Notes: generated by a model from the sequence alone, not told the origin. 5,338 nucleotides of DNA from Candidatus Melainabacteria bacterium (GCA_028817775.1 JAPPOW010000055.1:1-5338), one strand, 5' to 3'. Positions 1 to 5,023 are shown, numbered from the stretch's first letter. Numbers and translations are program-made.

Positions 1-47
1 GTACTAGAATGACTAGGCAAATCCTTGCTGATATTGGGCTAGATCGC

Positions 48-68
48 TTTTGCATTGGCTTTGCAAAA
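48..68. repeat. Small perfect hairpin upstream of the lipoprotein gene
   Basis: TTTTGCA at 48-54 and TGCAAAA at 62-68 form a perfect 7-bp inverted repeat around a 7-nt loop. It lies just upstream of a TATAAT box. It could be an operator or the end of an upstream transcript, but no T-run follows, so it is not a convincing intrinsic terminator. Confidence 0.35.
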
Positions 69-80
69 TTCATATATAAT
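50..80 (+). promoter_or_regulatory. Candidate promoter for the lipoprotein-plsY pair
   Basis: A consensus -10 box TATAAT lies at 75-80. The best -35-like hexamer is TTGCAT at 50-55, with a long 19-bp spacer, so the -35 assignment is weak. Transcription would begin near 87, only about 5 nt before the ATG at 92, leaving almost no leader. No Shine-Dalgarno sequence precedes that ATG. The 13-mer ATTCATATATAAT at 68-80 also occurs at the minC promoter. Confidence 0.35.
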
Positions 81-91
81 TATATTAACCT

Positions 92-535
92 ATGGTTGGA
101 ATTAAAGTTAATCAACAGTCATTGCGAGGCTTTAGCCGAAGCAATCTAATGCATAGACAGGGTCTACCCACTGGATTGCCACGTCGACTTCGTCTCCTTG
201 CAATGACCATAACAATTCTCTTGGCTCTGTGTTCTTGTTCCAGGTTGAGTGAAGATTTGCATCCTGCTCAAGATTTAGCAGCTCACGGACATTATGAGGA
301 AGCGATTAGTTTACTTGATAGTTATAAGTCTCGTTCAAGTAAGAAATATAATTCACAATTGAGGCTAGAGTACGGGGAGCAAATACTTAAAGATCTGGAT
401 AGTGATCAGCAGGCTCGCTACCGCGAAGCCAAAACTTTATTTGAGCGAGCATTGGAGCTCGACCCCAAAAACACTAGAGCAAGAGTTCTATACCTGACAG
501 TTCTTAAATTAATTAAAGAAGATGATCAAGCTTAG
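92..535 (+). CDS. Small putative lipoprotein with TPR-like helices
   Basis: This 147-residue protein is of no family I can name. Residues 31-49 look like a lipoprotein signal peptide: basic RRLR, a hydrophobic run LLAMTITILLAL, then L-C-S-C with Cys49 the likely lipidated residue. This predicts export and membrane anchoring. The mature part has two TPR-like helical stretches, around residues 63-80 (HYEEAISLLDSY) and 109-137 (YREAKTLFERALELDP), suggesting a protein-binding scaffold. Residues 9-39 are encoded by a 90-bp palindromic element, exactly 30 codons. Without it the start would read MVGIKVNQ followed directly by ITILLALCSC, still a plausible short lipoprotein signal. The start is uncertain: ATG 92 has no ribosome site, and ATG 149 inside the element also leaves a good signal. 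The 3' end overlaps plsY by 14 bp, so the two are probably co-translated. Confidence 0.7.
   Translation: MVGIKVNQQSLRGFSRSNLMHRQGLPTGLPRRLRLLAMTITILLALCSCSRLSEDLHPAQDLAAHGHYEEAISLLDSYKSRSSKKYNSQLRLEYGEQILKDLDSDQQARYREAKTLFERALELDPKNTRARVLYLTVLKLIKEDDQA
118..207. repeat. 90-bp composite palindromic element inserted in frame
   Basis: The ends GTCATTGCGAGG (118-129) and CCTTGCAATGAC (196-207) are inverted copies with one difference, which is G-U compatible. Each half also folds alone: ATTGC 121-125 with GCAAT 141-145 on the left, ATTGC 175-179 with GCAAT 200-204 on the right. The middle holds a further TAGAC/GTCTA mini-hairpin (154-158, 162-166). The element is thus two inverted units around a centre. 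It is 90 bp, a multiple of three, and stays open in the lipoprotein frame. From memory, the ends resemble short palindromic repeats dispersed in Rickettsia and other genomes. Its mobility is inferred, not shown. Confidence 0.8.
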
Positions 536-1115
536 TCTGATATTCTTACTGGCCTATTTGTCTGGTGCTATTCCAAGTGGCTATTGGATGGGCAAAGCCT
601 TTGGTATTGATTTGACTCAAGAAGGTAGTGGCAGTACTGGAGCCACTAATGTCTTGCGCTTAGTTGGTAAGTGGCAAGCTATTGTGGTTCTCATCGTTGA
701 TATCGGCAAGGGTTTTGTACCGGTCTACTTTGCTAAAGAATATATACTCTCCCACAGCCCTTGGTTAATTTTGCCATTAGCCATGGTGCCTATTTTTGCC
801 CATAGCAAAAGTGTTTTTATTGGTTTCAAGGGTGGTAAGTCTTCAGCGACTGGTTTTGGGGTTTTGATTGCGCTTAATCAAATAGTAGCTTTGATTACTA
901 TTAGCACCTGGGTGTTAGTTGTTTGGCGTTCTGGTTTTTCTTCTCTTGGCTCTGTAGTTTCAATTCCACTAGTACCAATTTGGTTGTGGTTATTTGGGGA
1001 AACTCTGCCGGTGATTAGTTTTGGTATTGTGGCTTTTGTATTTATTGTTTTGATTAAACATAGGTCTAATATCACTAGACTCTTAAATGGTGAAGAGTTC
1101 AACTTCAAAAATTAG
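522..1115 (+). CDS. plsY: Acyl-phosphate:glycerol-3-phosphate acyltransferase PlsY
   Basis: PlsY is an integral inner-membrane enzyme that transfers an acyl group from acyl-phosphate to sn-glycerol-3-phosphate, giving lysophosphatidic acid, the first committed step of phospholipid synthesis in most bacteria. The 197 residues match the usual length of about 200, with several hydrophobic membrane segments. Family motifs appear in order: SGAIPSGYWMGK (14-25), GSGSTGATNVLR (35-46, the glycine-rich active-site loop), KGFVPV (63-68), then H94 and FKGGKSSATGFG (102-113), and HRSNITRLLNGEE (180-192). Ser38 in place of the commoner Asn of GSGN is, from memory, typical of cyanobacterial PlsY. The start at 522 gives the normal N-terminus. 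It overlaps the lipoprotein gene by 14 bp, and an AAAGAAG run sits immediately against the ATG, too close for a classic ribosome site. Coupled translation is likely. Confidence 0.96.
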   Translation: MIKLSLIFLLAYLSGAIPSGYWMGKAFGIDLTQEGSGSTGATNVLRLVGKWQAIVVLIVDIGKGFVPVYFAKEYILSHSPWLILPLAMVPIFAHSKSVFIGFKGGKSSATGFGVLIALNQIVALITISTWVLVVWRSGFSSLGSVVSIPLVPIWLWLFGETLPVISFGIVAFVFIVLIKHRSNITRLLNGEEFNFKN

Positions 1116-1170
1116 AGCTGCATTGGAAGCTCAATAGCTGCGTTATTTGAGCCCCCACTACAGCTCTAAT
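1107..1170 (-). terminator. Large inverted repeat between convergent genes, likely end of the min-bioB-ddl transcript
   Basis: ATTAGAGCTG (1111-1120) and CAGCTCTAAT (1161-1170) form a perfect 10-bp stem. A second stem is nested in the 40-nt interval: GCTCAA (1129-1134) with TTGAGC (1147-1152), extended by GG/CC across a small bulge. Read on the minus strand, the stem runs into TTTTT at 1111-1107, as in an intrinsic terminator for the operon ending with ddl. On the plus strand no comparable T-run follows directly. The loop is longer than in typical terminators, so it may instead be a palindromic repeat that landed between the genes. It begins inside the plsY stop region. Confidence 0.5.
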
Positions 1171-1183
1171 CACCAGATCTATT

Positions 1184-2116
1184 TTAATTAATAATTAGTT
1201 CAACAAGTTGATCATATTTGATTCCAACAGCTTGAGCTTGAGCGGGCAAGTCACTAGTATTAGTCATGCCAGGCAAAGTATTAACTTCAAGTATATAAGG
1301 ATTAGCAGCGTCAAGAATAAAATCTATCCGTGCAGGTCCAGAGCAGCCTAGTGCTTGGTAGGCTTTGAGGGCAAGTTCTTGGATTTGCTTAGTTTGCTCT
1401 TCACTAATTTGAGCAGGGAGAATAAATTCAGTCATTCCTTCAGTATATTTGGCTTGGTAATCATAAAATTCATTTTTAGAACGCAACTCTAGTAGCGGTA
1501 GTGCTTTGAGTTCCCCTTCAATTTTGATGATACTTGCAGTGATTTCGGTGCCAGAGATAAATCTTTCCACAAAAAAATTACTTAGGTCACTTGCTGGCTG
1601 CTGCTGGGATCCTGACGTCGCCTTCAGCTCCTCAGGATGACAGGCTGCAATTAAGTCAGCTTGGCGATCATATTTAGTGACACCAATACTAGAGCCGCCA
1701 TCAATTTCTTTTAAGATTAATGGACCTTCAAGTTCAGTTTTCTTGCTGGCAATCTCAATAGCAGAGTAGCTTTCAAGTACTGGTAAATTATTAGCTTTGA
1801 GCAGTTCTTTAGTGGTAACTTTATCCATGCAGATTTTGCTTACTGAAGCTGATGAGCCAGTGTACTTAATTCCTTTGGCATCGAGCATTGATTGCAAGCC
1901 ACCGTCTTCACCAAATTTGCCGTGAGTCATTAATACTGCAAGATCAATATCTTCTAGATTACTGATTTCTTCTATTGTGGAGAAATTAAAGAGCCCTGAA
2001 TTCTTGTAACCCAGCCTGAGCAGGGCATCATAGACATTTTGTCCAGATCTGAGACTCACTTCTCTTTCTTGAGAGACGCCGCCAGCAAGGACGACTATTT
2101 TGGAATCTTTGTTCAT
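1184..2116 (-). CDS. ddl: D-alanine--D-alanine ligase (Ddl), with a 12-residue repeat-encoded insert
   Basis: Ddl is a cytoplasmic ATP-grasp enzyme joining two D-alanines for the end of the peptidoglycan stem peptide. Motifs: AGGVSQEREVSLRSG (11-25, Glu17 at the first D-Ala site), HGKFGEDGG (65-73), MDKVTTK (97-103), GGSSIGV (140-146), FYDYQAKY (217-224), ARIDF (262-266) and LEVNTLPGMT (276-285, with Glu277 and Asn279 as metal ligands). Tyr224 matches Tyr216 of E. coli DdlB, which favours D-Ala over D-lactate as second substrate. Lys136 is present, but the usual following Pro is Glu137. Residues 159-170 (CHPEELKATSGS) come from a palindromic element. The Lys136-Tyr224 span is 88 residues against 72 in DdlB, so the extra material maps here, in a variable region before the FFVERFISGTE strand. 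The ATG overlaps the bioB stop as ATGA, indicating coupling. Confidence 0.95.
   Translation of the reverse strand: MNKDSKIVVLAGGVSQEREVSLRSGQNVYDALLRLGYKNSGLFNFSTIEEISNLEDIDLAVLMTHGKFGEDGGLQSMLDAKGIKYTGSSASVSKICMDKVTTKELLKANNLPVLESYSAIEIASKKTELEGPLILKEIDGGSSIGVTKYDRQADLIAACHPEELKATSGSQQQPASDLSNFFVERFISGTEITASIIKIEGELKALPLLELRSKNEFYDYQAKYTEGMTEFILPAQISEEQTKQIQELALKAYQALGCSGPARIDFILDAANPYILEVNTLPGMTNTSDLPAQAQAVGIKYDQLVELIIN
1607..1642. repeat. 36-bp palindromic element in frame within ddl
   Basis: ATCCTGA (1609-1615) and TCAGGAT (1632-1638) are perfect 7-bp arms around a 16-nt loop. On the minus strand the element begins TGTCATCCTGAGGAGC, resembling a palindromic repeat I recall from several bacterial genomes. 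It is exactly 12 codons (Ddl residues 159-170) and GC-rich beside the AT-rich gene around it. GGCTGC occurs at 1596-1601 and 1643-1648 on either side, but the 47-bp spacing is not a multiple of three, so it is not a clear target duplication. Confidence 0.75.
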
Positions 2117-3117
2117 TTGGCAATGCTCATGCCAAGTTTAGACATCAGCTTATGATCACGACTCTCACCAGCAAGCGGTGTGGTTAATAATTTATCACCA
2201 GTATGAATACTATTAGCGCCAGCAACAAAACAAAGTGCTTGCAATTCTTCTGACATAGTTGCTCTGCCGGCTGACAATCTAACTCGTGACTGCGGTAGCA
2301 TGATTCTTGCAATTGCTACCATGCGCACTAAATCCATATTGTCAATTGGATCAGCATCCTCAAGTGGGGTACCTGCAATTGGAACTAGGACATTGATTGG
2401 CACTGAGCTTGGTTGTGGTTCCATGCTAGCTAGGCTTGCTAGCATGGATTTTCGATCTTCAATAGTTTCACCCATGCCAAGAATACCGCCAGAGCAAACA
2501 TTGATACCAGCATCCTGCACTGCAGCAATAGTCTCTAATCTATCTTCAAAAGTTCTAGTGCCGATGATATTGGAGTAGTTCTCGCGTGAAGTATCAATAT
2601 TGTGGTTATAGCTGTGTAAACCTGCTGCTTTTAATTCTTGAGCTTGCTCTGGCGTTAACATGCCTAAAGTAACACAAGGCTCCATGTCCATATCACGTAC
2701 GCCGCGAATCATTTCTAACACTGATTCAAATTGTTGTCCTTCTGGAATTGATCTCCAAGCTGCACCCATGCAAAATCTGGTCGAACCTTGATCTTTAGCC
2801 TGCTTAGCTTCACCAAGTACCTTATTGACTTCTTGCAAAGCTTCAACTTTAAGCTCGGTATTATGACGAGCAGACTGAGAACAGTAACCGCAATCTTCTG
2901 GGCAAGCACCAGTCTTGATACTGCTTAAGGTGCAAAACTGCACTTCATTAGGGTTATTGAATTCTCGATGCACCAACTGTGCTTCGAAAATCAATTCAGG
3001 GATTGATTTTCCAAATAATTCGTTTATTTCTTCAAGAGCCTTCGCTTCAGACTGAAGCTGCTTCTTTCTTGGATTTTTTCTTAGATTTCTTGGACTTTCC
3101 GTTGTTGTTTGCATCAC
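2113..3117 (-). CDS. bioB: Biotin synthase (BioB)
   Basis: BioB is a radical-SAM enzyme inserting sulfur into dethiobiotin, the last step of biotin synthesis. CPEDCGYC gives Cys72, Cys76 and Cys79, the CX3CX2C ligands of the [4Fe-4S] cluster that cleaves SAM. Cys116, Cys148, Cys208 and Arg280 (in VRLSAGR) match the ligands of the sacrificial [2Fe-2S] cluster, so the enzyme looks intact. Other family blocks are YNHNIDTS, GILGMGE, VPINVLVPIAGTPL and NSIHTGDKLLTT. At 334 residues it is normal in size but carries about 20 extra basic N-terminal residues relative to E. coli. The start is GTG at 3117 (or ATG at 3114), both inside minE. The GTG has GAGG 8 nt upstream, and no later ATG or GTG would leave an intact protein. 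The stop overlaps ddl by 4 nt. No other biotin gene is in the window. Confidence 0.96.
   Translation of the reverse strand: MMQTTTESPRNLRKNPRKKQLQSEAKALEEINELFGKSIPELIFEAQLVHREFNNPNEVQFCTLSSIKTGACPEDCGYCSQSARHNTELKVEALQEVNKVLGEAKQAKDQGSTRFCMGAAWRSIPEGQQFESVLEMIRGVRDMDMEPCVTLGMLTPEQAQELKAAGLHSYNHNIDTSRENYSNIIGTRTFEDRLETIAAVQDAGINVCSGGILGMGETIEDRKSMLASLASMEPQPSSVPINVLVPIAGTPLEDADPIDNMDLVRMVAIARIMLPQSRVRLSAGRATMSEELQALCFVAGANSIHTGDKLLTTPLAGESRDHKLMSKLGMSIAK
2420..2448. repeat. Perfect 11-bp inverted repeat inside bioB
   Basis: TCCATGCTAGC (2420-2430) and GCTAGCATGGA (2438-2448) are perfect inverted copies around a 7-nt spacer. They encode the internally repetitive BioB segment SMLASLASME (residues 224-233). 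The protein aligns with E. coli BioB here without a gap, so this is not an insertion. A stable mRNA hairpin within the gene is predicted; no function is evident. Confidence 0.7.
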
Positions 3118-3382
3118 CAGGGATTCCTCGTTTGAGTAGAGGCACTATCGCAGAGATAAATGCTCGTCTATTGCCCTGTGATTTTATCACACACTCGGCT
3201 GAGTCTGGCTCGATCTCAAAATACTTAGAGGCAACTGCAATAAGCTCCTGTTTCATTTGCTCAACAATTGCTGGCGGCATTTGATACCTGTCATGGATCA
3301 CCATTAATTTCATACGGTTGGTGGCGGCCTCACGGCTACCTTTATCCTTGATCCCGAATAACCACTGAATTATATTTTTCAT
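3047..3382 (-). CDS. minE: Cell division topological specificity factor MinE
   Basis: MinE stimulates the MinD ATPase at the membrane, displaces MinC, and drives the Min oscillation that keeps division at mid-cell. Residues 1-12 (MKNIIQWLFGIK) form the amphipathic membrane-targeting helix. Residues 16-31 (SREAATNRMKLMVIHD) match the MinD-contacting segment. Residues 38-84 match the dimerisation domain, including the QELIAVASKYFEIEPD region. At 111 residues it exceeds the usual 85-100 because of a tail (87-111) containing KSKKSKKKSKK. That tail is encoded where bioB begins in the +1 frame, and a 71-bp overlap is unusually long. The start overlaps the minD stop by one nucleotide (TAATG), pointing to translational coupling that would fix the MinD:MinE ratio. 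Confidence 0.94.
   Translation of the reverse strand: MKNIIQWLFGIKDKGSREAATNRMKLMVIHDRYQMPPAIVEQMKQELIAVASKYFEIEPDSAECVIKSQGNRRAFISAIVPLLKRGIPGDANNNGKSKKSKKKSKKEAASV
3126..3129 (-). promoter_or_regulatory. Ribosome binding site deciding the bioB start
   Basis: GAGG on the minus strand (within CGAGGAA) lies 8 nt upstream of the GTG at 3117 and 11 nt upstream of the ATG at 3114. It is embedded in minE codons for Arg-Gly. It is one of only two good Shine-Dalgarno matches in the window, which favours the GTG start and a genuine overlap of minE and bioB. Confidence 0.55.
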
Positions 3383-4182
3383 TATCTAAACATCGCCTTT
3401 AATTTACCTACGATTCCAAGACTCTTGTTGAGGTCCATAAATTCTACCTCTTCGCCTAGTAATCTACTTGCAATATTTTTATAAGCTTGACCAGCACGTT
3501 TGTTGTTGGTCAGCACTAATGGTTCACCTTTGTTGGTAGAAACCACGATATCCTCATCGTCAGGTACTACACCAATCAGGTCAACCGATAAAATTTCTTG
3601 AATATCTTCAACCGTCATCATCTGATTGGTTTCAATCAAACCAGGTCTGACACGGTTAATGATTAGATTAATATCCTCAAACTGAGAGCGGCGAGCTTCA
3701 AGCAAGCCCACAATCCTATCAGCGTCACGTACTGATGACATCTCTGGAGTCACTACAATTAGTGCTCGATCAGCACCAGCGATACTGTTTTGGAAACCAG
3801 ACTCAATTCCAGCTGGGCAATCAACCAAAACAAAATCGAAGAGTTTACGTAGATCTTCAACCAAGGTTTTGATTTGCTCCTCGTTTACTGCAGTTTTGTC
3901 ACGGGTTTGAGCTGCAGCAAGTAAACAAAGATTAGGTAATTTTTTGTCCTTGACCAAGGCTTGCTTGATCTGGCAACTGCCTTCAACTACATCAACCAAG
4001 TTGTAAACAACTCGGTTCTCCAGACCCATCAAAATATCTAGGTTGCGTAAGCCGATATCCATATCGAGTACGCAAACACTTTTGCCCATCTTGGCAAGTG
4101 CCGCACCTATATTGGCTGTGGTGGTGGTCTTGCCCACTCCTCCTTTGCCTGATGTAACAACTACTACTTTTCCTGCGCTCAT
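3382..4182 (-). CDS. minD: Septum site-determining ATPase MinD
   Basis: MinD is a peripheral membrane ATPase of the ParA/MinD family. It dimerises with ATP on the membrane, recruits MinC to block FtsZ assembly, and is released by MinE. The deviant Walker A motif GKGGVGKTT spans 12-20, with signature Lys13 and Lys18. The switch I region LDMDIGLRNLD (39-49) includes Asp42. Walker B FVLVDCPAG (117-125) contains Asp121. The C-terminal amphipathic helix LGIVGKLKAMFR (255-266) is the membrane-targeting sequence. The 266 residues match the family length and no key residue is missing. It lies 10 bp after minC with a strong AGAGGA ribosome site, and its stop overlaps minE. DMDIGLRNLD is close to the forms I recall from cyanobacteria and plastids, a weak taxonomic hint. 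Confidence 0.97.
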   Translation of the reverse strand: MSAGKVVVVTSGKGGVGKTTTTANIGAALAKMGKSVCVLDMDIGLRNLDILMGLENRVVYNLVDVVEGSCQIKQALVKDKKLPNLCLLAAAQTRDKTAVNEEQIKTLVEDLRKLFDFVLVDCPAGIESGFQNSIAGADRALIVVTPEMSSVRDADRIVGLLEARRSQFEDINLIINRVRPGLIETNQMMTVEDIQEILSVDLIGVVPDDEDIVVSTNKGEPLVLTNNKRAGQAYKNIASRLLGEEVEFMDLNKSLGIVGKLKAMFR

Positions 4183-4188
4183 AATTTA

Positions 4189-4194
4189 TCCTCT
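4189..4194 (-). promoter_or_regulatory. Strong Shine-Dalgarno site for minD
   Basis: AGAGGA on the minus strand sits 6 nt before the minD ATG and overlaps the minC stop codon TAG. It is the best ribosome site in the window, fitting a need for more MinD than MinC. Confidence 0.65.
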
Positions 4195-4921
4195 AGAAGT
4201 AACTCCTAATAATTATTTCATTGTTTTCTATTTTGACAAGCTCTGGTTGCATTGAGCTCCCTTGTTTGCCTGCTGTAAAAATCCCTAAGCCTGATTTTTT
4301 AGATTTAGCTTTACTAGCTTCCACTAAGCGATCAGCTATGCGTAACTGACCAGCATCAATTTGCATTGCCACGATTTTGGCATCAGTATCTCCGCCTGCT
4401 CCAGCATGGACCATGCCTCTAAGCTTGCCCCAGATAATGATATCGCCAGCTGCAATAATTTCAGCAGATGGATTAACATCACCCATAATAAAAACATTGC
4501 CCGGATACCTAATTAGTTGACCAGATCTTAAATTTGCCTCTACATATAAAGTTTCTGGAAGGGTGCTGGTATCAACGATTTCTTTTTCACTCGCTTCTTC
4601 AGCTTCTTCTTGCATCTTGAGACTTTCAGTTTTGGGCTTGGCTGAGGCTTCTTCTTGCCCGTTGCTTATTGATTTGATTGAAATATTGTTTTGATTGAGT
4701 CTAGATTTAACTTGATCAACAATTGCTCTTGAATCACCACCAATCTGATTGATATCAATATCTTCTGGTAAGATCAAAGAAACAGACGAGCCTGATAAAA
4801 ACTCTGATGAGTCTTGAGTAAAGCTCTCTAAACTCTCCAAAAATTCATTTGAGCGCAAATCAAACTTAGATAAATCTAAGAAGGTACCTTTTTTGTTTTG
4901 TTTGATTGCTATTTTACTCAT
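4193..4921 (-). CDS. minC: Septum site-determining protein MinC
   Basis: MinC inhibits FtsZ polymerisation and is brought to the membrane by MinD. The C-terminal beta-helix domain (about 122-242) is clear: LRSGQLIRYPGN (131-142, including the RSGQ motif that contacts MinD), GDVNPSAEIIAAGDIIIWGKLRG (147-169), VHAGAGGD (171-178) and QLRIADRL (192-199). The N-terminal domain (1-85), which acts on FtsZ, is more divergent, as is usual. The domains are joined by an acidic low-complexity linker (90-115, rich in Glu, Ala, Ser and Lys). Length is 242 residues against about 230 in E. coli. It is the first gene of the minus-strand operon, with a promoter-like sequence just upstream. No good ribosome site precedes the ATG at 4921. 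Confidence 0.94.
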   Translation of the reverse strand: MSKIAIKQNKKGTFLDLSKFDLRSNEFLESLESFTQDSSEFLSGSSVSLILPEDIDINQIGGDSRAIVDQVKSRLNQNNISIKSISNGQEEASAKPKTESLKMQEEAEEASEKEIVDTSTLPETLYVEANLRSGQLIRYPGNVFIMGDVNPSAEIIAAGDIIIWGKLRGMVHAGAGGDTDAKIVAMQIDAGQLRIADRLVEASKAKSKKSGLGIFTAGKQGSSMQPELVKIENNEIIIRSYF

Positions 4922-4949
4922 TTGGATAATATGCTCAAGCTTTCACTCC

Positions 4950-4977
4950 ATTATATATGAATCGCGGGAACTTGCAA
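4950..4977 (-). promoter_or_regulatory. Putative sigma-70 type promoter of the minC-minD-minE-bioB-ddl operon
   Basis: On the minus strand a TTGCAA -35 box (4977-4972) and a consensus TATAAT -10 box (4955-4950) are separated by 16 bp. Transcription would start near 4943, giving a leader of about 22 nt. The -35 lies within the 10-bp palindrome ACTTGCAAGT (4970-4979), so a repressor site could overlap it. Only sequence similarity supports this. Confidence 0.6.
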
Positions 4978-4994
4978 GTCTTTTGGACGTCGCC

Positions 4995-5023
4995 TTGTGC
5001 GTTATTGGCATTTAAAGTAGAAT
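4995..5023 (+). promoter_or_regulatory. Candidate promoter of the AI-2E family gene
   Basis: TTGTGC (4995-5000) and TAGAAT (5018-5023) are separated by 17 bp and diverge from the minC promoter. The predicted start of transcription falls at about 5030, the first base of the GTG codon, so the mRNA may be leaderless. Each hexamer differs from consensus at one or more positions, so confidence is modest. Confidence 0.35.

Larger units (their letters stand above)
3..149 (+). other. Open frame entering from the left edge, possible 3' end of an upstream gene
   Basis: One plus-strand frame is open from the window edge to a TAA at 147-149, 48 sense codons. It reads ILADIGLDRF early on and ends inside the palindromic element (…SHCEALAEAI). 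Its stop overlaps an ATG at 149-151 as TAATG, the same junction seen between minD and minE. That would make 149 an alternative start for the following lipoprotein gene. No family is recognisable, and an open frame of this size in AT-rich DNA can occur by chance. A 24-codon minus-strand frame from 73 to the edge competes for the same bases. Confidence 0.22.

Noticed and set aside
1..73. Possible divergent minus-strand gene starting at 73 (MNFAKPMQKR…)
   Set aside because: Only 24 codons are visible before the edge, with no homology or clear promoter, and it competes with a plus-strand frame over the same bases.
878..1108. 76-codon minus-strand frame opposite plsY
   Set aside because: It lies wholly within conserved PlsY codons, has no recognisable motif, and has no promoter or ribosome site.
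1596..1648. GGCTGC direct repeats flanking the ddl element as a target-site duplication
   Set aside because: The 47-bp spacing would break the reading frame if it defined the inserted segment, and the left copy sits in a GCTGCTGCTG run, so the match is probably chance.
2300..2578. 92-codon plus-strand open frame opposite bioB
   Set aside because: It is antisense to conserved BioB codons, resembles no family, and has low-complexity Ser/Ile/Thr-rich content. It is a shadow of bioB.
3078..3090. A-run in the MinE tail that could act as a frameshift site yielding a MinE-BioB fusion
   Set aside because: bioB is in the +1 frame and has its own start codon with a good ribosome site, so independent initiation is simpler. 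No supporting frameshift structure was recognised.
2979..3284. 101-codon plus-strand open frame opposite the minE/bioB junction
   Set aside because: It is antisense to two conserved genes. The phenylalanine/leucine-rich stretch simply mirrors the lysine-rich codons of the MinE tail.
4043..4255. 70-codon plus-strand frame opposite the minD start
   Set aside because: It is antisense to the Walker A region of MinD, and its proline-rich run mirrors glycine codons.
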